A DNA stretch of 64,000 bases, taken from positions 105,001-169,000 of the forward strand of contig JACEEZ010012749.1 in assembly GCA_016584305.1 (NCBI GenBank). The letters are read 5' to 3'. This document shows, piece by piece, positions 33,320 to 44,964 of this stretch. The notes beneath the pieces were generated by a model. It ran no database searches and was not told where the DNA came from. It was given only the letters and a program-made list of their open reading frames with translations. The position numbers and the translations under genes are program-made. Within the stretch, counting starts at the first letter, position 1. Each line of letters opens with the position of its first letter. This DNA is from Chionoecetes opilio (taxonomy: Eukaryota > Arthropoda > Malacostraca > Decapoda > Majidae).

Positions 33320-34876
33320 CTAAGAAAAGGTTGGAGTTTAAGAGAAAATAAGAGCTGGGGCAACAAGATAGCGATTGTTGCTGCCAAGATGGCCGTGTCA
33401 GATGTCAGATGTAAACATCATCCATCCCCCTCTGCTGCTCTCCATTGTAAAACGTCTGATAAAACGTCTCGGCAACGCCCTCCGCGCACCCACCATGGGT
33501 CATTACCGCTCAGACTCCTCCCCGCACCCATGGAAAAGACAAACATCCCGCATATTAGATGTAGCCTTAACCCGCATTCGACTCGGGCCACACAAGTTGA
33601 CACAACAGTTGAAATGAGATGATAGAAGGGAGGCAGAAAATAGTGTTGGAATTTTCGCTGGAATGAGTATTGTTGATAAATGGAATAGTGAAACAAAGAG
33701 CGTGTTAAAGTTTTATTTGAAGGAGTGTGAGCGGTGAGAGGGAGGTGTAGTATCTTGGGGAGTCTGTCTCTATATCCTGACACAAGGATATAGAAAGGGC
33801 GTCATGGCTTTGTAGTTTATTTGACAGCGAGTCATTGTACAGCGTGGGGACAAGAGGTACGCGGTGTGTGTGTCTCTGTGTGTCCTTTGGCTGCTTGAAT
33901 TACCTGGCTGGTGTTGCAATTGTGTCGGTGAGGACAAGTCAGGTCAGCGTCAGGTCACCCTCGGGCCTCTAATCCTGGTCCCAGACAGGGGGGTGGCCTA
34001 AGCCGATGCAGGTGTGTATGTGCGTGTGTGTGTTAGCGCCGCTACAGTGGTAAGCAAGGTGGGATAGGAGACAGCATAGGCCTTTGTACCACCTCGACCC
34101 CTCAATCCTCACCCTGTACCTCTACGGATAAGGAAACTGTATGAAAGAGTGCTAGTAAAAAGGCTGCAATGGTACCTGTAGACGGGACAAAAGTCTTCCA
34201 CACGGTACACCAAGACCAAGACCCCTCACGGCGCCACACAGTCTGCCTCAAGGCCGAATCACACCATACCATCATGGTGAAATTGGTAACAGGGCACCGT
34301 CTCATCACATCCGTTAGAATTTATTACATTCAAACAAATAGACGTGTTACACTAAACGGTGCGCCGCCGTCACGGCTCCAATACATCACTGTCCTGTCAC
34401 GTAACGGTTTCTGGGGAAGAATATTTTAAAGTAATGAGACTGTGCCGTGCTGATAATTGTCGTTTTCTCAAGGCTTTATGTACCCAAAACAATGCCTTTT
34501 AGATTTCAACTCCTCTTCTTCATCCGACAGAAGTGCTATTAATGCAAATTTCTTCAGCATAGCCTCTGAGGCACCATGTCTGCTTAGAGGGTGAGCAGGA
34601 ACTGCTGAAAATGACAGAACCGTGATGAATACTGTGAATACAAGGCACGGCTGACAGAACGCTGCCGTGATTTCAGAGTGTGAATCAGCCTTCACTTGCA
34701 CCTTCCTGAAGAAGACTAATCAACCCTCGCGACTGTGATAGATTCGTAGGTGTAAACCAGTGCAAATATCATCGATCGCGACAACGGTGCCCTTCAACAA
34801 TTACAATAATAACAACAAGATAGAGATGGTTACCTTACAGTGTTATCTAAATATCTTCGTGAATTTTTGTTATTGG
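33320..34876. other. Interior of element G
   Basis: Apart from the LINE fragment no gene is recognised. The open frames here lack known motifs. 34010-34040 is TG-rich. Confidence 0.4.
33415..33617 (+). pseudogene. LINE fragment
   Basis: Encodes MGHYRSDSSPHPWKRQTSRI and LDVALTRIRLGPHKLTQQL, the segment just upstream of the zinc-knuckle-like motif in the LINE copies at 23596 and 37087. It ends before the Cys motif. Confidence 0.65.
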
Positions 34877-35738
34877 ACAACCACCGATCTCGAGGCCGAA
34901 ACTTAAGTCCTCCTGAATAGTTTTGATGTGTTTTGAATTAATCTGGCTCTCGTTTTTGTCGGAAATCAATGTTTGTTTACATGTGTGTATGTGGGGGAGG
35001 CAACCTGCCCCTCCAGGTCCGCCCCGCAAACATTGCTACGCTTCACACTGCCATATTATTGGTAATTTTCGTTATTTCTCTATATCATCTGTTACTAAAC
35101 TAAACCTCACCTCTAACCTAACCTAATCTGATTTAACCTAACTTAAAATTCTGGCTGATGTAACGGTAGATTTTCGGTACTACGTGTAATGCCATTATTA
35201 TTCAATTGCGCCATGGGAAATGGGGTTAAAAATACTCAGAATGAAGAAAGCTACACGATGGTGTCGGTAAGAGTCCTAGGACTTTTGAAAGCCTACTACC
35301 AAAATAATACCAATATCTATACTGCATATTTTCCACAGTCTAAACACATAGCAGAAACGCCACAAAGGCATACCTACAACATTAAATCTAAGCTATATGT
35401 CATAGGTAGCAAATATTAGAATATCAATTCGTGGGGGCATCGTGCAATATATTATGATTTATGACCGATTTTGGTTACACTCTCATTCGCTACATTTTAA
35501 CTAGCATAATTTTTCATTCACATTCATTGCACTGTGAATATTGTATTTAGGTACATGCTCATAATCATTTGCTTTCCCCTACAAATCCTTTTTTTTTTTT
35601 TTTTAATAACTTGATAATTTTACGAAAACAAAAATTTCCCCTCAAAAACATCAATATTTTTTTTCTTCTCAAAACCTCTTTGTAAAATAGGGGTGCGTCT
35701 TATGCGGAGGTGCGTCTTATGCGCCGGCAAATATGGTA

Positions 35739-36930
35739 AGTAAGGAGCCTGTGTTGCTAGTGTTTTGGTGGTAGAAGGTGTGTATGTGGGTTAAAGTAGT
35801 GAATATTTGTTATGGGGCGGCCCCGCGGCAAGAATTTCTCCGTCACTCACTGCCCCGTCAGCAGTCACCTTATCATAACATCTTTAAATCACCCTTATTT
35901 ATGGTGACACACGGTGCTACATTGATTTAGATAATGACACATGTATATAACATCTCACCATAATCACTAAGTTGTATAATAACGAGTAATAAGACGTTTA
36001 AGCCTGCCCAAACCTACCGTGGCAGAGGTGGCGCCCGCCACCTCTCAAAAGTTTTGAGTCAAAACCCGCCGTCATCCGCCTCACCTGTGCCTTCCTGAAG
36101 AAGACAGTCAGCTCCTACGCCTGTGATAGCTCCATAGGATATCACCAGTGATCATAGGATTCCTCAAAGGGTCCTCGCTCCCCTACTAAATAATTACCAA
36201 GGAGATCTCCGCTGGCAGGGAATTGCGGGCGACGGTCGATTTCTGCCGCCCACACAACACCCCGTTATCAGCTGTAGCTACCTGTGCCTTCCTGAAGAAG
36301 TCAGGTCAGCTCCCACGCATGTGATAGCACCATAGGATATCACCAGGGATCATAGGATTCCTCAAGAGGTTCTCGCACCCCTACTAAATATTACCAAAGA
36401 CATCTATCTCCCTTGGTGTTGATATCCACCTAACAGGCTTCATGCTGCTGCTGCTGCTGCCGAAGGCCGCGCTGCCAGACGTGGATGAGACCCTTGCTTG
36501 TATTTCATCTCTTTACGCATATATATGACTAATATCCATCCAAATGCAATCATATGTCTACATTCACCTAGAGAAATGATATTTCATAGCATACCAAGCA
36601 ATAATAAGCGAGCCTGGAGACTTCCTACCTCTGCTAATACCAGTCTCGAGCAGTCGTTGGCCTGTGTGCACGTTTACAACCAAACCTACGACTTTGCCGC
36701 GCTGTGGGTTCCTGTTACGACCGACGTCGGACTTTCTACCAAAAAAAGGTGATAAAGTGCTTCGTGGCTTCCCCCCAGCTGGACGATTTACAATGATTCA
36801 GATGCGCAGAGACGAGTTTGTGGGCAGTGGAAGAGGTCTGCGCACCCCTCCCTTGTCCCTTACCTATCTTACCCTCTCGAGTCTAGTGTATCACGCGGCA
36901 TCCCGAAGAGTACATACAACGTCTTTGTTG
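35739..36930. mobile_element. Tigger B copy 9, right of Tigger G, with LINE 3' tails
   Basis: Resumes B-family sequence (AAGGAGCCTGTGTTGCTAGT, TGACACACGGTGCTACATTG). At 36068-36190 and 36270-36420 two tandem copies of a LINE 3' segment (CACCTGTGCCTTCCTGAAGA, CATAGGATATCACCAG) appear, matching the complement of 37130-37200. From about 36440 B/C-type sequence continues. Confidence 0.5.
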
Positions 36931-36940
36931 CTTGTATGTA

Positions 36941-37949
36941 CAGGAGAACCTCGTTTATCCGGCACCCTCGGGGGGGAGCGCATGCCGGATAACTCATTTT
37001 GCCGTTGTTTTGAGAGTTACTCTTATGGAATCGCCCAAAATCCCAATAAATACTGTGGTTTCTGGAGGTTGTTGTTGTTGTTTTAGGGCTGCGAGGATCC
37101 CTTGGGGAACACTATGAGCCCTGGTGATGTCCTATGATGCTATCACAGGCGCGGTAGTTGACCTGTCTTCCTCAGGAAGGCACAGGTGAGGCGGATGACG
37201 GCGTGTTGCCGAGAGGGTGGAGCGCCAGCTGCCGCTAGCAGGGTGGGCAGGTCGAAGGTGGTGATGTTCAGGGCGAGGAGTTGAGAATGTAGCACTACAC
37301 GGTGTGAGTGGAAGCGCGGACACTGCAGCAGAAAGTGTTCAATAGTCTCAGGAAAATTCATGCACCAAGGGCAGTGGGGGTCAGGGGACAGACGGAGGTG
37401 ATGCAGGTGAGCTGTGAGTGTCGTGTGCCCCAGGCGGAGGCGGGTGAGAGTGACATCAAGGACGCGGGACTTTTTCCGTATCCACGGCTGGGGGGAAGAG
37501 TCACTGCGGTATTGGCCCATGGAGGTGATGCGGAGGGCATCGCCGAGTGTGTGAGATGAGGGAGATGAGGCGTGTGGCTGTGGAGAGCGGCAGAGGGAAG
37601 GGTGTCGTGTTTACATCTGTTAAGGCCATCCTGGCAGCAGAATCAGCCACCTCGTTGCCTGGGATACCAGCGTGGGAGGGAACCCACTGGAAGGCGATCT
37701 CCCACCCCTCATTGGTAAGGTGAAGGGCCCTCTAGATGGTGTGGACGAGGGACGTAGAGGATCGTGGATGGCGGGAGAGGAGTTGGAGTGAGGAGAGGGA
37801 GTCTGTGTAGACCACAGCCTTGCCCAACTAAATTTCTGCCGATTTTCTCAGATTTTGAAATAATTATACCTAATTAATGCCTGGTTCGATTAGTGCCGTT
37901 GTTTTGAGGCTGCCGTTGTTTTAAATGCCGGTTAAATGAGGTTCTCCTG
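36941..37949. mobile_element. Tigger F copy 2 with LINE insert
   Basis: CAGGAGAACCTCGTTTATCC and the complementary right end AAATGAGGTTCTCCTG, TA borders. Interrupted by a minus-strand LINE piece (about 37087-37830) whose 3' side abuts GTTGTTGTTGTTG, a (CAA)n-like tail on the LINE strand. Confidence 0.78.
37087..37830 (-). pseudogene. LINE fragment with RNase H and zinc-knuckle-like end
   Basis: The minus strand reads VVYTDSLSSLQLL, an in-frame stop, then FQWVPSHAGIPGNEVADSAA, the recognisable Asp-containing motifs of a type I RNase H. After a frame break it continues with MGQYRSDSSPQPWIRKKSRV, PHCPWCMNFPETIEHFLLQC (C-x2-C-x9-H-x4-C) and a 125-codon open tail. RNase H after the reverse transcriptase is known in I-group LINEs. 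The reverse transcriptase is missing, so it is a 5'-truncated copy, and the stop and frame breaks show it is dead. Confidence 0.85.
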
Positions 37950-38039
37950 TATTGTGCCCTGTGAGTCAATTTTTGTGATTTGCTGGTTTACTTTTAATGT
38001 GCTTATTGTGACTTATTTGTGCTCTGTCCTACTGTGCTG

Positions 38040-38315
38040 TCACACTCTTAATTCACTGTGTTTTGTGTGGTGGTGTGGTGGTGCGGTGGTGTGGTATATA
38101 GTGCCCTATATTTGAGAGTTTGAGAGTTTGTTGTGTTTGCTATAGTTTATTTTAGCTTGAAGAACATGTCTTTTTTTTCTTCTTTTTTTTGGATTGATGG
38201 GGTCCTGGAACCAAACCTATATTTTGCCATTAATTATGTGTTTCGTTATACGAGATTTCGCTTTACGAGTATGCCAGGTGGAACCTAACTGCTCGTATCT
38301 TCGGGACCTTCCTGT
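38040..38315. mobile_element. Tigger C copy 4, right end
   Basis: TTTAGCTTGAAGAACATGTC to ACTGCTCGTATCTTCGGGAC and CTTCCTG matches the ends of copies 1-3. The left end is not identified. Confidence 0.6.
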
Positions 38316-38419
38316 ACTTTTTATATTTATTTACATTACAGGTATTTACATATCTATTTACATTGTTCATTATGATATTTATCATGTGTACATGGGTAAC
38401 TTGTGTCTTATAATTATGT

Positions 38420-38965
38420 CTTAACGACAACACTGCTGCTGCCGTGGCCGCGCTGCGCTGCCAGGCGTGGATGAGCGCCTTGCTTGTATTTTTATCTATT
38501 TACTCATATGTATGAATAATAGCCATTAAAATGCGATTATATATCTACATTCACCTAGAATAATGGTATTTCATAGCATACCAAGCAGTAATGAGCGAGC
38601 CTGGAGACTTACTACCTCTCCTAATACCACTCGTGCAGTCGTGGGCGAGCTTGCTATGTAGCGCCAGTCACTGTTTTACCTTCCAACATAGCTACACGGT
38701 CTGGTTGTGTTTGTGATTAATTCTCATTTATTACACAGCGTGCAGGAGCATACCAAATCCAGCATTTAGCGCCAGTCACTGTTTACCTCCCAACATAGCT
38801 ACACGGTCTGCTTGTGTTTGTGATTATTTCTAATTTATTTCACAAATTTTCATGTGTTTTACCTATATTTTTCCACCCTTGGGAAAATACCCTCGCTATA
38901 ACGGACAATCAGCTTTAACGGACCACTCTTCCCCCCCTTTAGTCCGTTATATCGAGGTTTGACTG
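38420..38965. mobile_element. Tigger B copy 4, right end
   Basis: Contains two TAGCGCCAGTCACTG units (38657 and 38767), CGCTATAACGGACAATCAGC, and the end CCGTTATATCGAGGTTTGAC plus TG. The TA that follows is shared with Tigger A at 38968. Confidence 0.65.
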
Positions 38966-38967
38966 TA

Positions 38968-39480
38968 CAGTAAAACCCTTATAACTCGGCACTGTATAAC
39001 TCGGAATTTGATATAACTCGGCAAGGCAAAGACAGTTTATTTAAAAAAAATTTTTTTATACATCTATGCCTATAGCGCGTGTAGGCAGTGAGCTCCAGGG
39101 GTGGGATGGTAGGCCCTGAAGGCTCACTCGAGGGCTGTAATGGTTGGTCCTCGCCCGTGGTGGCGCAGGCAGGATTCTTATAGTGACGCCTGTAATTAGA
39201 GGCTCATGCCGGCCCCCTGTGTCCTCCCATGCACTCGCAGTCGAAGGTAGAGTTAATGGACGGCATGTGGGTGTTCTTAGGCCAGTCGATGGTGCAGAAA
39301 GATTTCAAGTGGATTTATGGGTCTCACTCGGGATCGAACCGAAAGTCTTCGAGAACGCCATTCGGTGACACTAACCACTCTGCTACCGCCTCCCCTAAAC
39401 TGCATCACTTGGTTTTCTCTCGGCATATCATGCCCTCACAACCTCTTGTGTGAACATGTAAACAGAAAGTCGGCAAAAAA
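38968..39480. mobile_element. Tigger A with SINE S2, left of CACTA-like insertion
   Basis: CAGTAAAACCCTTATAACTC, ACTCGGCA words, then an inverted SINE (39062-39400) and GTCGGCAAAAAATAA. At TAA it is interrupted by the element at 39484-44317 and resumes at 44321 with TGTATCTCGGCATATTGATG, exactly the order of other A copies (26211-26240, complement). Confidence 0.8.
39062..39400 (-). mobile_element. tRNA-derived SINE within Tigger A (copy S2)
   Basis: The complement of CGCTATAGGCATAGATGT heads the sequence and the complement of GGGAGGCGGTAGCAGAGTGG closes it. Same insertion site in Tigger A as S1. Confidence 0.78.
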
Positions 39481-40517
39481 TAACACTGGGTTACAAAAAA
39501 AGAAAAAATTGTAAGTCATCTAAGTTTTTTCAACTGATTTAGGACAATTTTGCACTGCTGAATCCGAAAATGACATCTGTTTCTCTCGATCAGGTCAGGT
39601 TTTTGTGCTAAGTCGATTTAGAAAAAATCCGATCTTCTGACTAAATCGATTACATTTTTGTGACATTTTCGGTTGATTTTTTTAATATTTCTCATCCAAA
39701 ATAGGTTTTTAAGAGAAAAAAATTGTTTTCTAACACAATTCATTAATTAAATGTTACAAAAATTGATTAGTGTACATTAGACATAGTAGACATTGATAAA
39801 GGTAAGTACAGTCAAACCTCGATATAACGGACTAAAGGGGGGCGGAGTGGTCCGATAAAGCTGATTGTCCGTTATAGCGAGAGTATTTTCCCAAGGGTGG
39901 AAAAATATATGAAAAAAACGGAAAAAATTGTGAAATAAATGAGAAATAATCACAAACACAACCAGACTGTGTAGCTATGTTGGGAGGTAAACAGTGACTG
40001 GCACTACATGCTGAATTTGGTACGCTCCTACACGTGAAATAAATAAGAAATATTCACAAACACAACCAGACCGTGTAGCTAGTCAAGCTCAAGCTCTTGT
40101 GAAAGGTAAACAAATTACTACGAGCCAGATTCAGCCGTGGCTTCCAAAGGTATTGCTTATTATCATGACTAATGCTCATTATTATATATATTATATGGTT
40201 GTGAAGTGCAGTTCTATACACGTTTAATTATTTAGGACAGGGTAGCACTGCGTGTCACCTTAGATAAAGGTGATTTAGGGTGTTGAGGTGACAGGGAGAC
40301 GTAGCAGCGGCCACGCCATAACACTAATAGTCACTATTTTAAACAATACACACCTTCTACGTGTACCACTAAATCACTAGCAACACAGGCTCCTTCCTTA
40401 TAATATTATATCATAATATGTGATACAGTAAAAGCCTTATAACTCGGCACGATAGGGGCTCTGGCCCTTGTCGAGTTATTCAATGTGCCGAGTTATGCAA
40501 TGTCCTTCTCTGATATG

Positions 40518-40558
<41 letters not shown>

Positions 40559-40736
40559 CATTAAAAGCATAAAAACTACACTTACCAGTGAACGGTAAGT
40601 GAGTGTAAGCGAAGAGATGCAGTTATAACATCAATATACCGAGATACATTGTTTTTTGCCGACTTTCTGTTTACATGTTCACACAAGAAGTTGTGAGGGC
40701 ATGATATGCTGAGTGAAAACCATGAGATGCAGTTTA

Positions 40737-41293
40737 GGTGAGGCGGTAGCACAGTGGTTAGCGTCACCGGGTGGCGTTCTCGAAGACCCGAGTTCGATCC
40801 CGAGTGAGACCCATAAATCCACTTGAAATCTTTCTGCACTGTCGAGTGGCCTAAGAACACCCACATGCCCTGTCCATTAACTCCACCTTCGACTGTGAGT
40901 GCATGGGAGGACACAGGGGGCGGCATGAGCCTCTAATCACAGGCATCAGTCCAGGGCCGGATTAACGGGGGGCTACCGGGGCTCTAGCCCCTGGGCCCCC
41001 ACCAAAAGGGCCCCCCACCATATGTATATTAGCTTTAAGCAGTAATATTAAAAACATTGGCAATTTACAAAACAAAAACATATTTGCCTGTCTGTTTCAT
41101 CCTTTATCTCTGAATACCAGTCTATGCATTAATAGTTCTTTGCCAAACATAGGCCTCAAAATACCCACAAAAGTGCTTAATTTTCATGGGAATATAGGGC
41201 CCCAACAAAAGCTGAGCCCCAGGGCCCCCACAGCTCTTGATCCGGCCCTGGGCGTCACTATAACAATCCTGCCTGCGCCACCACGGGCGAGGG
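40737..41293 (+). mobile_element. tRNA-derived SINE within Tigger A (copy S3), split
   Basis: AGGTGAGGCGGTAGCACAGT and GAGTTCGATCCCGAGTG head the unit. It is interrupted at about 40952 by a hAT MITE and resumes with GGCGTCACTATAACAATCCT and CGCCACCACGGGCGAGG. Confidence 0.78.
40952..41250. mobile_element. hAT-like MITE, copy 1
   Basis: CAGGGCCGGATTAACGGGGG and the complement of TGATCCGGCCCTG are the ends. Left flank GGCATCAG(TC) and right flank GGCGTCAC could be a diverged 8-bp duplication. The same insert at the same SINE position is at 50332-50631. No coding capacity. Confidence 0.72.
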
Positions 41294-41294
41294 G

Positions 41295-41328
<34 letters not shown>

Positions 41329-41498
41329 TTGTCTTTGCCATTCCGAGTTATATCAAATTCCGAGTTATACAGTGCCGAGTTATAAGGCTTTTACTGTACA
41401 TCAAAACTCCTTAAAACCCAAGCATTCCAAAGTAAATTGAGAAAATAATACAATTATGTTGAGTTGACAATTCAAGCGGCGATGAGCGGTCTAATATG

Positions 41499-41546
<48 letters not shown>

Positions 41547-41650
41547 CGCAAATGGAGTCCGTTATATCCGAAGTCTGTTACATCGAGGTCCGTTATATCG
41601 AGGTTTGACTGTACATGTAAATTGGATGTTAGGTCATCATTGTTCAAAAT

Positions 41651-43345
41651 TCAGGGCTTGAACTTCCGTTTCTTTGAACTCCTAGAATGCTCAGCGGCAG
41701 GAATGTCTCTCTTCAGAGTCCAACAGTAATCAGCCATCATGACTGCATCCCAGCGTCCCTGGTACCTGGTCTCCATCACTTTCATGTCCTGATGGAATCT
41801 CTCCCCATGCTCGTCGCTCATTGATCCCAGATTTTCAGGAAACCGATCCATATGTGAGAATAAGTAATGCATTTTGATGCTCATGTTGCATCCGAGGTTT
41901 CTGAAAGCAGTCAGCATATTGGTGACAAGTTCTGCGTAGTTTCTGGCCTTGTTATTGCCAAGGAAGTTCTTCACGACCAGAACAAAAGCCTTCCACGCTT
42001 CCAGTTCCACTTCGTTCATTGAGTTTACAAACTCTGGATCTCTGATGAGCTGACGGAGTTGAGGACTGTCAAAGATGCCACCTTTCAACTTCTCCATGGT
42101 CAATCCTGGAAAAGCATGGCACAAGTAAGTGAAGCAGCCACCATCCTTGTCCAGAGCTTTGGTGAACTGTTTGATCAAGTCGTGCTTGATGTGCAGCGGT
42201 GGGAAAAGTATCCTGTCTCTGTCCACCAGAGGGTTGTTTATGACGTTCCTTGCTCTGCAAGGCACCAATTCCTCCCGTACAGGCCAGTCCTTCTTCGTGT
42301 AATGCTGAGCTCGGTCCCTACTATCCCACATGCACAGAAAGCACGGGTACTTGGTGAACCCGGACTGTTGTCCCAAGAAAAAGTTCACCATCTTCAGGTC
42401 AACACAAATCAACCACTCATGCTGATCATAACTAATTTTCTCCAGCACGTACTTCACCGCTTCATACTTCTCCTTCAGTGTAGTCGGGTGAGTGAGGGGT
42501 ACAGAGGCAAACTGGTTGCCGTTGTGCAGCAGAACACATTTCAGCGATCGCTTGCAGCTGTCAATGAACAGTCTCCAATCTTCGGGTTGGTACTGTGGCA
42601 CTCCAAGCTTGTGCAGAAGCTGTGCAATATCTGTACAGTACACCAAGACCTTCTCTTCAGAGAAAAAATGGAGGTACTCTTGATGTCTGTTGCGGTAGAA
42701 GGTGATGCGAGCACTGTCAGAGAGGAGTTTTTTTCCTTCAATCTGGATGCCAACAGTTCGGCAGAGGACTTTGACAAGCTGAGATCGCGAACTAGATAAT
42801 TTAGCTCCTTGTGGGGAAAAGGATGTGGAGCATCATCGTCAAGAACCACTTCTTCTTCTTCATTTTCTTCAACACTGGAGGAATCTTCATCACTAATGTC
42901 AGGAAGTTCTCCAAAGACAGGTACTGGAATTTGGAATGGAATCACAATGAGCTACAGGACGACGTGCTGATTCAAGATTAGGATACTTGAGGCTGCTCCG
43001 GTTCTTTCTGTTGATCCCAGTCAAATCAATAGCGCAGAAGTAGCAGTCAGTGCCATGGTTTGTTGGCTCCCTCCAAACCATGGGAATTCCAAACTTCAGA
43101 CAACTCTTCTTGCCCTTGGTCCAACGACGCAGATACTCGGTGCATGTCTTGCATACCATGTGTGGCGCCCAAGCTTTATCCTGGTCACCAAGTTTCATAC
43201 CAAAATAAGTATGGTAAGCACGCTTTATGAAACTTGTGACTGGATTCCTGTTAGGAACAACGATGTATTCGCCGCAGATGTAGCAGAATACATCGGGCTT
43301 ATTTTTGCAAGATCTTCTAGCCGAATCCATTTCATTCACCTGCAA
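41651..43345 (-). pseudogene. Transposon-encoded protein, 331-codon core, two frameshifts
   Basis: Read on the minus strand, three frames form one protein. The start (43345-42899) has a Cys-rich region FCYICGEYIVV, then HMVCKTCTEYLRRW and CYFCAIDLTGINRKNRSSLK. An acidic linker follows after a frame break near 42930 (SDEDSSSVEENEEEE). After a second break at a 7-A run (about 42730) comes the long core with WRLFIDSCKRSLKCVLLHNG, WLICVDLKMVNFFLGQQSGF, TKYPCFLCMWDSRDRAQHY, DEHGERFHQDMKVMETRYQG and RWDAVMMADYCW. The family is one I recall from many arthropod, cnidarian and fish genomes, usually left unnamed. The order Asp, Asp, Glu suggests a DDE-type transposase, which is inference. TTTTGCAG just before the first Met suggests a 5' intron. 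No function in PUS1, to which it is antisense. Confidence 0.8.
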
Positions 43346-43858
43346 AAGAAAAATACCAGTTAGTCAAGAATTGGCGCATGTAAATACTTCATAATTCGTT
43401 TATTTAAAGAAATAAGAAACAATTTTGCATCATAATTCAAGCAGTAGGAAGAAATTAATCAGTGATTGGGTAGGGGGTATACCGAGGATCTGTAGCAGCC
43501 TCTATGCCACTGCAGTATCCTAGGCACGATGAATCAAGAAAAGGGAGTCTGCCTATCGGAAAGACGATAGCAGATATCACACAACACCACACAAGGTATC
43601 CCAAAGGGGGGTGCAGTACTGCAGTGGGTTTAATCAAAAGTGTTCAACTAAAGAAGTAAAAGTTGAAGAGAAGAAGAGGAAGAACAACGGAGGACTGTAA
43701 AATCCAGGGATCGTGATTCCGAAGAATTCCTAGTTGGTGACATTGTTTAGGACCACACCCTTGGAACTATCTGAATTGGTGGAATTATTGGATTAGTGGA
43801 ATTATCTACTGTAAGTACAGTGTTGTATACGGAGGACAATTTTATATACAGTAAAACC

Positions 43859-43920
43859 TCATATTCGGACCCTCATTATTCGGACTTTGACATTATTCAG
43901 ACTTTTTTTTTTTTTATTAT

Positions 43921-43955
<35 letters not shown>

Positions 43956-44002
43956 GGGTCGAAATTTCCTAGCATCCTTCCTAGCATTTCCTATATACAC
44001 CT

Positions 44003-44048
<46 letters not shown>

Positions 44049-44144
44049 CATATCCCCCCATGTATAATTCCCCCATTATTCGGATCCTTGCATTACTCGG
44101 ACCACTCCTTGGCCCAATTAGTCCGAATATGAGAGGTTTTACTG
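43859..44144. mobile_element. Tigger D MITE (286 bp)
   Basis: CAGTAAAACCTCATATTCGG and the complement of CCGAATATGAGAGGTTTTAC plus TG, bordered by TA. Inner TTATTCGGA words repeat. Two long T-runs (about 43905-43953 and 44008-44044) occupy the centre. Confidence 0.8.
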
Positions 44145-44320
44145 TATATAGACAATACCCGTACATGTAAACAAAAACGTAAAAAAACATCATGTGGCGA
44201 TAGATAAAAAAGTTGATCTGATTGAGCAAAATCAATGTGATTTTTGGATTCAGTACATCAAAATTGTCCTAAATCAGCTAAAAAAAAATTAGACAATAAA
44301 TTTGTTGTTAACCAGTGTAA

Positions 44321-44964
44321 TGTATCTCGGCATATTGATGTTATAACTGCATCTCTTTGCTTACACTCGGCATATCCTCAGTCGCGTAAAGTCGTGTTTT
44401 TGTCCTTATGATCCTTTCCTGCAGGCTCAGGCTTTTCAATTGCATTCCCTTCCTGCTGGAGACACCCTTGCGTGATGGAGCTGACATCTTGAAATACAGT
44501 ACTGTATGATGTAATCCCAAAACACGTAATATAGGTGGCAAAGTAAAGCAAAGGTCGGGAACCAGCGTGTAGGCTGTCAGCTGCTGAGCCGTGTTTAAGC
44601 CGTCCAAGCACCGTCTTGGATACGAATTCCGTTTTTTGTCGAAATTGAAAAAGGATTGGTTTCTGCTTCAAAAACACAAGAAGCTTGGTAGGAGCCAAAA
44701 TAATAATCAATGCAAAACCTTGCAAACAATATCACAAAGTAGTATAACACATTTCAGCAAGTGTTATTGGATTGGGATTCGTAATCCAAGACGGTGCTTG
44801 GACGACAAAAACACGGCTCAGCCTACGCGCTGGTACCCGACCTTTGCTTTACTTTGCCACCTATTTTACGTGTTTTGGGATTACATCATACAGTACTGTA
44901 TATCAAGATGTCAGCTCCATCACGCAAGGGTGTCTCCAGCAGGAAGGGAGTGAAATTGAAGAGT
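44321..44964. mobile_element. Tigger A, right of CACTA-like insertion, palindromic
   Basis: Continues the A copy begun at 38968. Contains the minus-strand transposase start (44341-44487) facing a plus-strand start at 44908. It ends abruptly at GAAATTGAAGAG, where the 153-bp LINE-derived tandem array starts. Confidence 0.65.
44341..44487 (-). pseudogene. Tigger A transposase N-terminal remnant
   Basis: 48 codons: MSAPSRKGVSSRKGMQLKSL to MPSVSKEMQL. Same deletion form as 26057-26203: the leader is kept, the HTH core replaced. Head-to-head with a partner at 44908 (ATG), which loses the frame at 44964. Confidence 0.68.

Larger units (their letters stand above)
32619..35736. mobile_element. Tigger G-type element, 3.1 kb, inserted in Tigger B
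   Basis: CCGTGTTTGCCGGCGCATAA at the left and the complement of GCGCCGGCAAATATGG at the right, each bordered by TA. GCGTCTTATGCG words repeat near the right end. It contains a Tigger F (32832-33319), a LINE fragment (33415-33615), a copy of the 4101-type element (about 34877-35305), and no transposase. Confidence 0.7.
40436..41396. mobile_element. Tigger A inserted in Tigger B, carrying SINE and hAT MITE
   Basis: CAGTAAAAGCCTTATAACTC to TTATAAGGCTTTTACTG, flanked by TA (40434-40435 and 41397-41398). The B sequence ATATGTGATACATCAAAACT is intact at 51247, proving the insertion point. Contains a poly-A tract (about 40519-40555), a SINE (from 40737) with a nested hAT MITE, and a second A-run (about 41296-41327). 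Confidence 0.85.
39809..41611. mobile_element. Tigger B copy 6
   Basis: CAGTCAAACCTCGATATAAC to ATATCGAGGTTTGACTG with TA borders. Two TAGCTA..CAGTGACTGGC units lie near 39960-40085. It is interrupted by a complete Tigger A at 40436-41396. Confidence 0.8.
39484..44317 (-). mobile_element. CACTA-like transposon with 3-bp duplication
   Basis: Inverted ends start CACTGGGTTAC and CACTGGTTAAC and share CTGATTTAGGACAATTTTG about 50 bases inside. TAA flanks both sides (39481-39483 and 44318-44320). Other Tigger A copies read AAAAAATAATGTATC with a single TAA, so the empty site is known. CACT tips with a 3-bp duplication fit the CACTA/EnSpm group by structure only. It carries the minus-strand gene at 41651-43345 and has itself received Tigger B (39809-41611) and a Tigger D MITE (43859-44144). 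Confidence 0.8.

Noticed and set aside
42059..42799. 246-codon plus-strand open frame
   Set aside because: It is antisense to the transposon protein at 41651-43345, which has recognisable motifs, and it has none of its own.
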